A stretch of 64,000 nucleotides of DNA from an uncultured Gammaproteobacteria bacterium (GCA_913060495.1 CAJXRP010000010.1:60279-124278), one strand, 5' to 3'. Counted from the first letter of the stretch, positions 54,642-64,000 are shown. The notes: generated from the letters alone by a model not told the origin. A program made the numbers and translations.

Positions 54642-56048
54642 TTAGGGTAGAACGAGGGTGATGGCGATGTCATAGCTGCCAGTCTCGTTCGCACTAAAAC
54701 TAGTCACACCTAGCCAGTAAGTGCCCGGCGAAAGAGTCGTCTCGATCCGAGAATTGGAACCATCGCCGCCATCGTCATCCTGCAGAGCCAAAGCCCCTAC
54801 TTCATCATTTACGATATCAACTAGCAATAAGCTGGCATCGAAATCCGAAGAATTGAGGTCGATCTGTACGGTAGAAGTTGCCGTAACTTCAATCTGTACC
54901 AGGTCCAAAAATTTATCATTGAATTTAAAGTCAGACGATACTAGGCTGCCGCTAATATTCGGATTGGGGTTTATTAGTACATCTACACCATATACCGAAG
55001 TGAATGTTTCGAAAGAGGAAGGAGGATTGCTGGTGTTTGAGATGATCGATATCTCATAGTCGCCTTGAGCGCTGCTATCCTCACTGCTCACACCTAGCCA
55101 ATAAGTTCCTGCCTGAATAGGTTGACTGATTCGCGCATTGTTGCCCGAACCCGAATCGTCGTCGACAAATGTAGAGCCAGGTATAGCGGCCTGGGTGGCC
55201 GAGACTCGGACCAGATAGAGCAAAGGATCGAATACTTGGGAGTTTAGTTGGATATCTATGCTGGAATCATTCTTGAAGGTGTACTGATAAAGGTCGAGGG
55301 TCTTGCCATCCAATTGATTGTCGCTGCTGCTTAGGGTGCCGCTTTGTGTGTTACTACTGCTACCTGCTGAGATAGTTGCATTGCTTGGCGCTTGCAGAGT
55401 GACGCCGTAGATGTTGGAAATAGTAATCTCTTGCGCCACTTCTGTTGTGCCATAAATAGAAACCACGCCAGCTATGTCGTCGCTCTGTAATGTGTCTGAG
55501 TCAGACACGAAGGCCTGCATGATGGCGGTTTCTGTCGAGTGGTTGAGCCCTAGCGCATGACCTAGTTCGTGTAGGGCTACGCGTTCAAATTCACTAGCGC
55601 TCTTCAAGGGTCCGCTATAAACATCCCAGCTCTCACCGCTGTTAAATACGATATCTGCATCGGTGATGGTGAAACCACCAGTGCATTGCTGATTTTGGCA
55701 CTGTCCAGCGGTAAGCGTAACCGCCAAAGTGCTTTCACCGAACTCGGTGCCACACACTGTGGCGTTAAAATCGACGCCGGTGGACCCGTCGCCGAATTCG
55801 CCTGCTCCACGAGCTATGCAGGGGTCGAGATAGCCATCAACCGCTATAAACTTAAAGTTGCTGACATTGCTCCATGCGGCCATCGATCGTTTAAAGGCAT
55901 CGTTCCAGGTTCCACCGGTAGGAGAGCTTCCACTAATTCCGACATGAAAAACTGCTTGGTCAGTATTCCAAAAATTATCTGAAATGTTGAAGGCGTGGCT
56001 CGAGTTGATGCTAAGGAGAGTGAGCAGTAATAGGGCTGTGATTCTCAA
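54642..56048 (-). CDS. Secreted matrixin-like zinc metalloprotease with two PPC-type domains
   Basis: The 468 residues have a Sec signal (ITALLLLTLLSINSSHAF). The catalytic domain has the metzincin site HELGHALGLNH (His160, Glu161, His164, His170) and a Met-turn AIMQAFV. Two similar C-terminal modules (about residues 215-340 and 345-468) have ITISNIYGVTL...LYQYTFKNDSSIDIQLNSQ and FLDLVQIEVTATSTVQIDLNSSD, and each ends in GTYWLGVSS, typical of pre-peptidase C-terminal domains. It is 11 bases from the next minus-strand gene upstream, so they likely form an operon. Confidence 0.88.
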   Translation of the reverse strand: MRITALLLLTLLSINSSHAFNISDNFWNTDQAVFHVGISGSSPTGGTWNDAFKRSMAAWSNVSNFKFIAVDGYLDPCIARGAGEFGDGSTGVDFNATVCGTEFGESTLAVTLTAGQCQNQQCTGGFTITDADIVFNSGESWDVYSGPLKSASEFERVALHELGHALGLNHSTETAIMQAFVSDSDTLQSDDIAGVVSIYGTTEVAQEITISNIYGVTLQAPSNATISAGSSSNTQSGTLSSSDNQLDGKTLDLYQYTFKNDSSIDIQLNSQVFDPLLYLVRVSATQAAIPGSTFVDDDSGSGNNARISQPIQAGTYWLGVSSEDSSAQGDYEISIISNTSNPPSSFETFTSVYGVDVLINPNPNISGSLVSSDFKFNDKFLDLVQIEVTATSTVQIDLNSSDFDASLLLVDIVNDEVGALALQDDDGGDGSNSRIETTLSPGTYWLGVTSFSANETGSYDIAITLVLP

Positions 56049-56059
56049 GAACAGAATTC

Positions 56060-56710
56060 CTAATTCGCTAATAGATCAGCTATGCGTGACTTAAATTCTT
56101 CAACTGACAGTGCGCGCTCGATCATGATAGGGCTCGTTTCAGTCATGACACCGGCAGCGATATCGGTGTTGCCTTCCACGGTCGATAACGGCTTCTTGAT
56201 GCTGCGTGGTATGGAGGACACGGCCTCGACTTCAAGCACTGGCTGATTGCCAGCTGTGCTGATTCTGCGGGTGCCGTTATCGTCGACAATGATGAAATGA
56301 CCCTGGGACCAACCGATAAGTGGGTTGATTAGGTCTCTAGACATGGACTCGACGAAGTAGATTCCTTGCTCAGCCATTTCTGGAATGCGCATGCCGCTGA
56401 CCTGTACGATCTGCCCATTGAATACGCCACCCATGAATTTGAGTTCTACCGATTCCCCGGAGTAGTCACCTTTAATGACGTCGTTGATTTGGAAGGTGAC
56501 ATAGGTGCTGATGATGCCGCTGTTGCTATCCTGTCTAGTCTCGCTATTTATCACCGCGCCTTCAAATACGAACTCTGCGTCAGCTACGACCTTGTCGATA
56601 TCCATTGCGAGGATCGTAGTCGCAGACGCGTTAGAAAAAGCCAACATGAATAGGGAGCACGTAAGAGCAGTTATGATGCGTTTCGCGGGCTTGTTGAGAA
56701 AAGCGTTCAT
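56060..56710 (-). CDS. Exported protein of unknown function, partner of the matrixin
   Basis: The 216 residues have a Sec signal (RIITALTCSLFMLAFSNASA). The mature part is beta-rich: VFEGAVINSETRQDSNSGIISTYVTFQINDVIKGDYSGESVELKFMGG, then GMRIPEMAEQGIYFVESMSRDLINPLIGWSQGHFIIV. I do not recognise a named family, though the layout (a surface-type domain next to a matrixin) is repeated in other gammaproteobacteria as I recall. It might be a protease substrate, inhibitor or chaperone. Confidence 0.6.
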   Translation of the reverse strand: MNAFLNKPAKRIITALTCSLFMLAFSNASATTILAMDIDKVVADAEFVFEGAVINSETRQDSNSGIISTYVTFQINDVIKGDYSGESVELKFMGGVFNGQIVQVSGMRIPEMAEQGIYFVESMSRDLINPLIGWSQGHFIIVDDNGTRRISTAGNQPVLEVEAVSSIPRSIKKPLSTVEGNTDIAAGVMTETSPIMIERALSVEEFKSRIADLLAN

Positions 56711-57130
56711 GGGGTTCCTTCTAGCAGAAGCTGGGCTAGCAAATAGCGTTGCGGGGCAAGTGTCATGTTCAACATTCCTAATGAAATTGGGCTAGTGCTA
56801 ACTATGCCGAGTATAAGAATTATAGTGTAGCGATACTGTCAAAGACAGGCGACAGCTCTAGTTTAATCCCGCTACTCTGACATTCCTCGAAGTCTGTCTC
56901 AGAACCAGCAATTCACCTTCATTCCGACAACTGGCCAATGAGTTTGTTCAATTTCTTGTATTACTAATGCGCAAACTCGCTTTTTGATGACAAATGGGGG
57001 CTGGTCTGGTGAAACATAGCCAGTTAACGCTGTCTTAGAGGGCCGTATAGTGGGGATCATGCTGGTATCGGGCGCTAGCCGGTAGTATCCTCAGGTCTCG
57101 CTAAAACAATGAAACAAATACAATAATAAG
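56711..57130. other. Divergent intergenic region, 420 bases
   Basis: No gene is seen. It contains the starts of the minus-strand protease operon and the SulP gene. A small hairpin CTGTC-AAA-GACAG is near 56838-56850. No clear operator is evident. Confidence 0.4.
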
Positions 57131-59308
57131 ATGCAGTCTAGCTATATAGCCAATATTATCTCGGGCGCTCTAATTGCATTGGTCAACATTTCGGTGGCCG
57201 TGTCAGTAGCGGCGTTGCTATTTGCTCAGACTGATCCGCGGCTAATGGTGCCGGGTATTGCCATATTGCTGGTCGGCACATTGGTGACTGGGCTAGGTGG
57301 CACTCTGTTTAGTGGCTACAAAGCGGTTGTTTGTTCTCCTCGTAATGGCCTTATTCCAGTATTTGCAGTAATGGTCAGCAGTATCTATGTCAGCTTCGGT
57401 TCTGAATATTCGATCGGAGCAGAGGCCACCATCATTGTGGCTATTATGGTGACAACGACTTTTGCAGGCCTTTTTCTGTTGTTGTTGGGCCGTCTCAAGC
57501 TCGGAAATCTAGTTCGCTACATTCCCTATCCCGTTACCGGTGGTTTTTTTGCTGGCATCGGCTACATCTTCATACAGGGTGGCCTTACTGTTGCCAGTGG
57601 CCGTGATGCTGATCTTGGTTCGCTCACCGACCCCCAGTTCATTCAACTCGTGACGCCAGCCGTGGTGTTGGCGCTCTGTCTTATTATAGGCAAGATGTTT
57701 CGAGACAACCGCCTCTCGGTGCCCGGTATCTTGTTGTTGTCAGTACTCCTTTTCTACGGGGTTTTGGCGATGGGTGGCATCAGCCGGGATCAGGCTGCAG
57801 AGAATGGTCTTCTACCTATCATCGAGTCTGCCGGTACGCTGGTGCCAATTTTCCATTGGGAGTATCTGCAGGAAGTGAAGTGGATTGCTATCTGGGAGCA
57901 GCTCGGCGGTATCATCGTTGTGGCGCTGCTCTGTTCGATGATGCTCCTGCTCGATGTCTCGGGTATAGAGTTACTTGCCAAGAAAGATTTGAACCCTGAC
58001 CATGAACTTGAAGTTATGGGTTATACCAATGTCGTGAATGGAATGCTGGGCGGTTTTCCTGGCGTGCATGACGCATCGGACACTGCGCTTGTGGATAGGC
58101 TAGGCGGCAAAGACAGACTCATGGGGATCGTTAATTCCCTCTTGGTGGCAGCGGCAATTCTAGCAGGCACCGAGTTCATGGAATTGGTGCCTACGTTTCT
58201 TCTTGGTGGATTGCTTATCTATGTTGGTTTGGAATTCCTAATAGATTGGGTATGGAAAGCGCGTGACGAACTGCCTTTGTCTGACTATGTTGTAGTCATA
58301 CTAATCCTCGTGGTCATTATCTTTTCCGACATCCTACAAGGGGTTACGTTTGGATTCTTCGTTGCCATTATATTGTTTGTAGTAAACTACTCGCAGCTCA
58401 GCGTGATCAAGATTGAAACTAACGGTAGTGACCATGCTAGCAACGTCGATCGCGATCTTGAAACGCGAGAGCTGCTGAACAAGGAGGGGCACCGTATACT
58501 TATTATGGTGCTGCAGGGATTCATCTTTTTCGGCACGGCAGATAAATTGATTACGGCTATCCGTAATCGAATCATGGAGCTCGAGGGTAGTAAGTTTGAT
58601 TTCCTCGTATTAGATTTTCATCACGTCAGCCAGCTAGATACTTCGGCGATCGTCACCTTCTCCAAGTTGGCGCAGCTCAGTGATCGAGTTGGTTTTCATG
58701 TGGTAATTAGTAGCGCCGATGAAAAATCTATCAAGCAATTGGTGAAACATGATTTCTTTACCTTTGGCGATCGCTCCTTGGAAAGACACTATAAAGGGCA
58801 GTTGGATACGGCTGTCGATTGGTGCGAGCGGCGAATACTTCAAGATTTAAACTTGAGTGATGAAGAGCAAAATCTCGGCTTGCACGACGTACTCGGCCGC
58901 ATCGCGTATGCGGAGGAAGATATCAAATTACTGGCCGACTTCTTCGTCGTCGAAAACAGAAAGGCAGGTGAATATTTATTCAAAGAGGGAGACAGCGGAG
59001 AGAGTCTGTATTTTGTTGGCTCTGGCACCGTGGTAGTTGTTCTTGACGTGCCTCGTCAGGAGGAGCGTATCCTGCGTAAGTATAAGGCAGGTGCAATCTT
59101 GGGAGAGATGGCTATCTATACTGGCGAGAATCGAACGGCCAGTGTGCGCATCGAGAAAGACGCCAGTCTGTTTAGATTGGATAAAGAGAAGTTGGAGGAA
59201 ATGTCGCGTAGGTTTCCTGCATCCACTGCAGCGTTACATACCTACATCGTCAAAGTATTGTCTGAAAGACTAGGGCGAGCGAACAGAAATTTGAGTCGCT
59301 ATATTTAG
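57131..59308 (+). CDS. SulP-family anion transporter with STAS and cyclic-nucleotide-binding domains
   Basis: The 725-residue inner-membrane protein has about 12 SulP helices (residues 1-420) with KAVVCSPRNGLIPVFAVMVSSIY and PVTGGFFAGIGYIFIQGG. A STAS domain follows (about 440-560, GFIFFGTADKLITAIRNRIME, VLDFHHVSQLDTSAIVTFSKLAQL). A C-terminal cNMP-binding domain (about 610-720) has the phosphate cassette GAILGEMAIYTGENRTASVR. Substrate may be sulfate, bicarbonate or a dicarboxylate; not determinable. The start has no strong SD. Confidence 0.9.
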   Translation: MQSSYIANIISGALIALVNISVAVSVAALLFAQTDPRLMVPGIAILLVGTLVTGLGGTLFSGYKAVVCSPRNGLIPVFAVMVSSIYVSFGSEYSIGAEATIIVAIMVTTTFAGLFLLLLGRLKLGNLVRYIPYPVTGGFFAGIGYIFIQGGLTVASGRDADLGSLTDPQFIQLVTPAVVLALCLIIGKMFRDNRLSVPGILLLSVLLFYGVLAMGGISRDQAAENGLLPIIESAGTLVPIFHWEYLQEVKWIAIWEQLGGIIVVALLCSMMLLLDVSGIELLAKKDLNPDHELEVMGYTNVVNGMLGGFPGVHDASDTALVDRLGGKDRLMGIVNSLLVAAAILAGTEFMELVPTFLLGGLLIYVGLEFLIDWVWKARDELPLSDYVVVILILVVIIFSDILQGVTFGFFVAIILFVVNYSQLSVIKIETNGSDHASNVDRDLETRELLNKEGHRILIMVLQGFIFFGTADKLITAIRNRIMELEGSKFDFLVLDFHHVSQLDTSAIVTFSKLAQLSDRVGFHVVISSADEKSIKQLVKHDFFTFGDRSLERHYKGQLDTAVDWCERRILQDLNLSDEEQNLGLHDVLGRIAYAEEDIKLLADFFVVENRKAGEYLFKEGDSGESLYFVGSGTVVVVLDVPRQEERILRKYKAGAILGEMAIYTGENRTASVRIEKDASLFRLDKEKLEEMSRRFPASTAALHTYIVKVLSERLGRANRNLSRYI

Positions 59309-59332
59309 GGCTTAGAGGCTACTGGGCGAGTC

Positions 59333-59731
59333 TTACTCTACCGGTTGTAATACAACTGGAACCATCTCACTACCTTGAAACCAGCTTGCGTCGATACGCA
59401 GCAGTTCTTCATCCGCCTCATCGAATCGCAAGGTGCCGGTGAACTCAACGTCCAATCTACGAATCACTATTGTGAGCATGAGGCCTTTGAGGCTTATGCG
59501 GTCCACCGGCATGCCATAGATGCCTAAGCCATCGCTGATCATGTTAGCCGCATACTCACCATCATCCATGGAGATGTTAAAGATAAGGCCTAGATCATCC
59601 TCACCAATTACTAGTGGTCCGCCCCAGGAGCCAATCAATTGCGAATCATTGGGTTCTTGTGCGAGAGCAGCAGTAAACTGCAGGCATAGGACAAGGCATA
59701 GCAGACGTGTGATGTGGATAGTTTTTTTCAT
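59333..59731 (-). CDS. Small secreted protein of a DUF-type domain seen beside hydrolases
   Basis: The 132 residues have a Sec signal (ITRLLCLVLCLQFTAALAQ). The mature part has SQLIGSWGGPLVIGEDDLGLIFNISMDDGEYAANMISDGLGIYGMPVDRISL, a domain usually found at the front of secreted serine-hydrolase or beta-lactamase-like proteins in marine bacteria, as I recall. Here it stands alone, without a hydrolase. Role unknown. It is convergent with the SulP gene. Confidence 0.6.
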   Translation of the reverse strand: MKKTIHITRLLCLVLCLQFTAALAQEPNDSQLIGSWGGPLVIGEDDLGLIFNISMDDGEYAANMISDGLGIYGMPVDRISLKGLMLTIVIRRLDVEFTGTLRFDEADEELLRIDASWFQGSEMVPVVLQPVE

Positions 59732-59775
59732 AAGTTAGATGTTAAGCCGCGGGCTGCCTCTCTGCAAGTTGATAA

Positions 59776-60765
59776 CTAGTAAATGGTAGGTGACCATTTA
59801 TGGCTGATAAGCCAAGTCTGATGGATCTTCTTCTGCCGTTGGAAATCTTTGCCGAGGCTGGACTTGGTGTAATCGCGAATCTTGAATTGCTTTAGGATTT
59901 TATTGTCTAATTTAAAATTGAGTTTGTTGGTGGAGAAAATGAGTAGTCCGTCTTTCTCCAGTTTGTTCATGGCGTTGCTAATCAGCGTGGCGTGATCCTT
60001 CTGAATATCCAAGACATTGCTGCTGCTTTTCGAGTTCGAAAAAGTAGGTGGGTCCAAAAATATCAAATCAAATTTCTCATATTTCGAACTTAGATAGTCG
60101 ATGCAGTCAGCTTTTTTCAGGCGGTGGTTTTTGCCGCCTATTTTATTGAGAAGGAAGTTGCGTCGTGCCCAATCGAGATAGGTGTTGGATAGATCGATAC
60201 TCAATGTGGAGGTGGCGCCACCTAGAGCTGCCTGTACGCTGGCGCTACCGGTATAACAGAATAAGTTAAGGAAGCGTTTTCCTGCGGCGTTCTCTCGGAT
60301 GAACTGGCGTATCGGCCGATGATCCAGAAATAAGCCAGTATCTAGATAGGCATGCAAATTTATCCAGAATTGAGCGGGGCCTTCATTTACTGCAAAGAAT
60401 GACTTGCTCTGGTCCTGAGACTCGTACTGTTGACTGCCGCGCTGACGTTCACGGGACTTCAGCACAATATTCTCCCGGGCTATATCGAGCACTTTTTGAA
60501 CGGCTGCAATGGCTTGTTCTCGTCTTGCGCTCACTTTCTCATCGCTGATCTCAGCGGGGGCCTGATACTCTGCCATCTGCACGAATTCGCCATAGCAGTC
60601 GATAGCGAATGCGTACTCCGGCAGATCGCGATCATACAGACGAAAGCACTCGATATTCTGCTGTCGCGCCCATTTTCCCAGCACACGCTTATTCTTACGA
60701 AGGCGGTTTATCAGCATCGTCAGGCCTTCGTCTGGCATTGAGTTATTGTCTATTTCTGAATTCAT
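59776..60765 (-). CDS. rlmK: Stand-alone RlmK-type 23S rRNA methyltransferase (RlmL C-terminal half)
   Basis: The 329 residues match the C-terminal half of E. coli RlmL (RlmK activity, m7G2069). Blocks are MLINRLRKNKRVLGKWARQQNIECFRLYDRDLPEYAFAIDCYG, LDTGLFLDHRPIRQFI, the SAM motif FLNLFCYTGSASVQAALGGA, and DPPTFSNSKSS (catalytic). The N-terminal THUMP and m2G2445 domain of RlmL is absent, and this is not a truncation at a repeat: it begins with its own ATG, with a weak SD GAATTC-region upstream. It is divergent from the MscS gene. Confidence 0.88.
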   Translation of the reverse strand: MNSEIDNNSMPDEGLTMLINRLRKNKRVLGKWARQQNIECFRLYDRDLPEYAFAIDCYGEFVQMAEYQAPAEISDEKVSARREQAIAAVQKVLDIARENIVLKSRERQRGSQQYESQDQSKSFFAVNEGPAQFWINLHAYLDTGLFLDHRPIRQFIRENAAGKRFLNLFCYTGSASVQAALGGATSTLSIDLSNTYLDWARRNFLLNKIGGKNHRLKKADCIDYLSSKYEKFDLIFLDPPTFSNSKSSSNVLDIQKDHATLISNAMNKLEKDGLLIFSTNKLNFKLDNKILKQFKIRDYTKSSLGKDFQRQKKIHQTWLISHKWSPTIY

Positions 60766-60877
60766 GGAGAGATTCTTGGTGAGATTGAGAAGCCCATTGT
60801 TTGCCTATGGGGGCTGACGTGGCAGAATACTGGAAACACATGATACGCGAGTTAATCAGCAACAGAGAATAAAGATT

Positions 60878-61699
60878 ATGGGACAAGAAGAATTAGAGCA
60901 AGTAAGCGAACTCTACAATATGCTAGTGACCTATTTGGTCAATTATAGCTTCCAGATATTTGGCGCGGTTGTTGTTCTGATTTTGGGCGCCTTCGTGGGC
61001 CGACGAGTAAGTAACTTGGTGTTGGCGCTGTGTGCGAAGAAGTCGCTAGATATTACCCTCAGCCGTTTCTTTGCCAGTAGTACCCGCATCGCGATCATCG
61101 TCGCCGCAGTGTTAATAGCGCTGCCCAAAATGGGTATTCAGGTCACACCGTTTATCGCTGCAGTCGGTGCTTTAGGCTTGGGTGCTGGATTAGCCGTCCA
61201 AGGCCTACTCTCGAACTATGGTGCAGGTTTAAGCATTATCTTCACTCGGCCCTTCGTCGTTGGCGACACGATTCGAGTCGAGGGTGTGTTCGGTGTGGTC
61301 AAGGAAGTACACCTTGCCTATACACTCTTGACTAATGAAGATGAGGAGCTAATCATCATCCCCAATAAACATATTGTTGGTGAGATACTGCACAATTCGC
61401 AAACCGACACCGTCTTAGAGCTCTCGGTTGGCGTCGCCTACGACAGCGATACCGATGCTGCTATTGCTGCCATCACAGCGAAGCTTGCCGAGATTGATGG
61501 CTTGAGCCAGGATCGTGCTATTCAGATCGGCATCGATGAGTTTGGCGACAGTTCAATTAATATAGCGATCCGTGCTTGGGCGAAGACCGAACGCTTTCAT
61601 CAGCTTCGATTCGCTGCGAATCACGCCATTAAAAATGCATTGAGTGAGGCGAATATCTCCATCCCATTCCCGCAGCGCGAAGTGCGCATGTTGTCTTAA
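60878..61699 (+). CDS. mscS: Small-conductance mechanosensitive channel MscS-like
   Basis: The 273-residue channel has three helices (about 22-45, 68-90, 92-115). The third is pore-lining, with Gly/Ala packing GALGLGAGLAVQGLLSNYGAGLSIIFTRPFVVGDTIRVEGVFGVVKEVHLAYTLL. The cytoplasmic vestibule follows (LIIIPNKHIVGEILHNSQT). The length is close to E. coli MscS (286). It releases solutes upon hypo-osmotic shock. Confidence 0.94.
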   Translation: MGQEELEQVSELYNMLVTYLVNYSFQIFGAVVVLILGAFVGRRVSNLVLALCAKKSLDITLSRFFASSTRIAIIVAAVLIALPKMGIQVTPFIAAVGALGLGAGLAVQGLLSNYGAGLSIIFTRPFVVGDTIRVEGVFGVVKEVHLAYTLLTNEDEELIIIPNKHIVGEILHNSQTDTVLELSVGVAYDSDTDAAIAAITAKLAEIDGLSQDRAIQIGIDEFGDSSINIAIRAWAKTERFHQLRFAANHAIKNALSEANISIPFPQREVRMLS

Positions 61700-61882
61700 G
61701 ATTCGCTATTCCTAGGGGCTTCTGGTCCGGATCTATGGCTTGCAGGTACTGATTGCATCCATTACTTTAAGGCAGGCGAGAGAGCTATCTCGTTTTTGAC
61801 CGAATGGGCGGCTTAATCGATTCTGCCGCTATCCCACGGGATGGGAGCTCTGCACAACCAAGAAGAGTGAGGTACTAACGTG

Positions 61883-63904
61883 ATGAATTTTTTTGATGAA
61901 TCTGCACTAACCCGCAGAGCATTCGTGGGAATTACTGCAGCTCTATTTGCTTGTGCTAGTACATTTTCCTTGGCGCAGGATTCAGTGGATTGGCTAACCT
62001 TGGGTAGTGACTTTGCTCATACCCGTTATTTGCCTGTAGATGAAATCACGCCGGAAAATTTCGAAGAGTTAGAAGAGGCATGGGTCTGGGATGGCGCGAG
62101 CTTCAACGCTGCTAGTGGGCGCTCAACGCCTAGCTATGTAGATGGCAAAATTATTACCGTTGCAGGACCGCGACGCTACGTGATCGCCATTGATGCCAAG
62201 ACCGGTGAGACGGTCTGGACTTACGTGGAGCCGAAGACTGCTCGCTACGAATATTCCATGCGTAAAGACTACGGCAAAGGCGTCACCATCGCCGAGGTTG
62301 CTGGGCGCAAGGTGGTCTATATCACTTCGCCAGCATTCTTCCTAACAGCATTGGATCTCGAAACTGGTGCGCCTCTAGAGGGTTTTGGTGGGCAGGTTCC
62401 TGTGGATGGATTTCCAGCGACGGGAGTTGTCGACTTACTCGCTAACCTAGGACACCCCTATGATCCTTATGAAGGAATTCCCCTTGAGACTGGCTATATC
62501 ACTTCTTCTTCACCGCCTATTGTAGTCAATGGCACCATCATTGTTGGAAACTCCGCTGAGCAAGGCTATAACCAGGCGCGTATCGAGAATATTCCAGGTG
62601 ATATCCTCGCCTACGATGCAGCAACTGGCGACTTCAAATGGAAGTTCAATGTCATTCCTCGCCCGGGTGAATATGGGCACGAGACCTGGGAGAACGATGC
62701 CTGGCAGTGGACGGGTGACGTCTCTTCTTGGGCGCCGCTGTCTGCCGATCAGGATTTGAACCTCGTCTACATCCCAACTAATAGCGCAACTATCGATTTC
62801 TACGGTGGTTTCCGACCCGGCGATAATTTGTTTTCTGCGAGCCTGATTGCTTTGGATGCCGATAGCGGTGAGAGGGCATGGCATTTCCAGATGGTGCATC
62901 ACGATATCTGGAACTATGACACGCCGACCGCCCCAGTATTATTGGATGTGAATATAGAAGGGCGCGAAGTACCTGCCGTCGCACAGGCAACTAAGCAGGG
63001 TTTTGTGTATGCCTTTAATCGTGAGACGGGTGAGCCGTTGTGGCCGATGGTAGAGCGTCCTGTACCCTCATCACTGGTGCCAGGAGAGAAACTCTCTCCG
63101 ACACAGCCGTTCCCAACGAAGCCTGAGCCATTTGAATTGCAAGGCATCTCTATCGATGATCTCGTTGATTTTACGCCTGAGCTGCGTAGACGCGCGATAG
63201 AGGCGATATCTGAATTTGAAATCGGGCCGCTTTTCAATCCGCCGCTGCAATACGACAACGAGCTAGGTAAGACAGCCGGGCTCTGGTGTCCTGGCGGTGG
63301 TGGTGGAGCAAACATCAACGGACCAGCCGCAGCCGATCCAGAGTCGGGCATTCTCTACGTAACTTCAAGCACCGGTTGTACGGCGCGAGTGCTAGGCCCG
63401 GGCGCCGAAGCTGATCTGCGTTGGAACGCGCCAACAGGAACAACCTTTGCAGACTACGCGGTTGTTCGTTCCGCATCGCCAGGTCGTATTCAAGGCATTC
63501 CCATTACGAAACCACCCTATAGCCGTATTCAGGCTATCGACATGAACACGGGTGAAACATTGTTCACACTGCCTGTAGGCGAAACGCCAGATAATATTGC
63601 TAATCATCCATTGCTGGCTGGCATAAATGTAGGCAATACCGGAAGTGGCTCTAAGGCGACTATGGTAGTTACTAAGAATATGTTGATGTATTCAGGTGCG
63701 GTTGGAGATGGTACGCCCCATCTGTTTGCAGTTGATAAGCACACCGGCGAAGAATTAGCGCGAATCGAAACCTCTGAGCTTAGCCGCTATGGCATGATGA
63801 CTTATCAGCACGAAGGGCATCAATACGTAATGCTACAGAACGGACCTAAGCTAACCGCCTTGGCATTGCCTGGCGCGATAGTAGCTGGCGACGACGGTCA
63901 CTAG
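61883..63904 (+). CDS. PQQ-dependent dehydrogenase (quinoprotein)
   Basis: The 673-residue periplasmic protein starts at ATG 61883 (GTG 61880 is in frame; GAGG lies upstream). The signal contains [13 protein letters not shown], Tat-like, ending SLAQ. An eight-blade propeller follows with [48 protein letters not shown], the PQQ-type tryptophan-docking repeats, [19 protein letters not shown] and [22 protein letters not shown]. It lacks a C-terminal cytochrome domain. It resembles glucose/quinate-type soluble domains. A strong terminator follows. Confidence 0.9.
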   Translation: MNFFDESALTRRAFVGITAALFACASTFSLAQDSVDWLTLGSDFAHTRYLPVDEITPENFEELEEAWVWDGASFNAASGRSTPSYVDGKIITVAGPRRYVIAIDAKTGETVWTYVEPKTARYEYSMRKDYGKGVTIAEVAGRKVVYITSPAFFLTALDLETGAPLEGFGGQVPVDGFPATGVVDLLANLGHPYDPYEGIPLETGYITSSSPPIVVNGTIIVGNSAEQGYNQARIENIPGDILAYDAATGDFKWKFNVIPRPGEYGHETWENDAWQWTGDVSSWAPLSADQDLNLVYIPTNSATIDFYGGFRPGDNLFSASLIALDADSGERAWHFQMVHHDIWNYDTPTAPVLLDVNIEGREVPAVAQATKQGFVYAFNRETGEPLWPMVERPVPSSLVPGEKLSPTQPFPTKPEPFELQGISIDDLVDFTPELRRRAIEAISEFEIGPLFNPPLQYDNELGKTAGLWCPGGGGGANINGPAAADPESGILYVTSSTGCTARVLGPGAEADLRWNAPTGTTFADYAVVRSASPGRIQGIPITKPPYSRIQAIDMNTGETLFTLPVGETPDNIANHPLLAGINVGNTGSGSKATMVVTKNMLMYSGAVGDGTPHLFAVDKHTGEELARIETSELSRYGMMTYQHEGHQYVMLQNGPKLTALALPGAIVAGDDGH

Positions 63905-63964
63905 GCTAGCTGTTTTCTTCACGACGCCGATAAGGCTAGATACACAAAAGAATGTAAGTAACAG

Positions 63965-64000
63965 AAAACCCACGGAGCAATAGCTTGCGTGGGTTTTTTT
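63965..64000 (+). terminator. Rho-independent terminator after the PQQ dehydrogenase
   Basis: Stem AAAACCCACG/CGTGGGTTTT with a 13-base loop is followed by T residues to the window end. It lies 60 bases after the stop. Confidence 0.85.

Overview
The window reads as a chromosomal segment of a gammaproteobacterium, probably marine and aerobic. The blocks hflC-DUF2065-hisZ-purA and tRNA-Leu-rnr-rlmB-rpsF-rpsR-DUF2232-rplI-dnaB-alr-radA are standard gammaproteobacterial orders. The cbb3 oxidase, SulP and dicarboxylate symporters, TonB receptor, PQQ dehydrogenase and many secreted c-type cytochromes suggest a respiring heterotroph. No species is named because no marker allows it. The closest general picture is the Pseudomonadales/Cellvibrionales-like group.

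Layout. 1-4725: the end of hflC with a strong terminator, a DUF2065 membrane protein, hisZ, purA and a convergent ROK sugar kinase. 4913-6630: a Y1/REP-type transposase followed by AT-rich DNA with a tandem repeat. 6628-13835: a small coiled-coil ORF, a CopC-like lipoprotein, a Yip1 membrane protein, the ccoNOQP operon, a badly frameshifted membrane/TPR pseudogene, a Pmp3/YqaE peptide and a DUF2959 lipoprotein. 14011-17353: a DUF3147 protein, a Kef-type antiporter and a tandem universal stress protein. 17354-17866: a run of perfect short hairpins, a 17-bp copy of a tRNA 3' end, and tRNA-Leu(CAG). 18033-28061: the RNA-processing, ribosomal, replication and repair block. 28094-33747: MFS transporter, secreted M20 peptidase, YadGH-like ABC exporter, exported MORN-repeat protein. 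33996-38554: a four-gene MacB-like export operon (adaptor, ATPase, two permeases) on the minus strand. 38821-41102: a NemR/AcuR-like TetR regulator with an operator also present before mlaA, then a bicupin. 41207-46609: a Met-rich TonB receptor with a haem-binding lipoprotein, an SDR, a TIGR01777 epimerase and a cupin. 46900-54611: a run of same-strand secreted oxidative and hydrolytic genes (Tat flavin amine oxidase, diheme cytochrome, DAACS symporter, secreted RidA, amidase, haem-bearing beta-propeller). 54642-63904: matrixin-like protease and partner, SulP-STAS-cNMP transporter, a small secreted protein, a stand-alone RlmK-type methyltransferase, MscS channel and a PQQ dehydrogenase ending at a strong terminator.

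Functional themes. The best candidate for an under-described system is 46900-51072. An exported flavin amine/amino-acid oxidase would make imines, an exported RidA would hydrolyse them, a diheme cytochrome c could take the electrons, and a symporter could import the product acid. Other points of interest are the tetR promoter/operator that appears to make a leaderless mRNA and recurs before mlaA, a free-standing RlmK domain, the hairpin cluster beside tRNA-Leu, and the decayed membrane/TPR gene behind ccoP. All identifications come from reading motifs and recalling family sequences. No database search was run.
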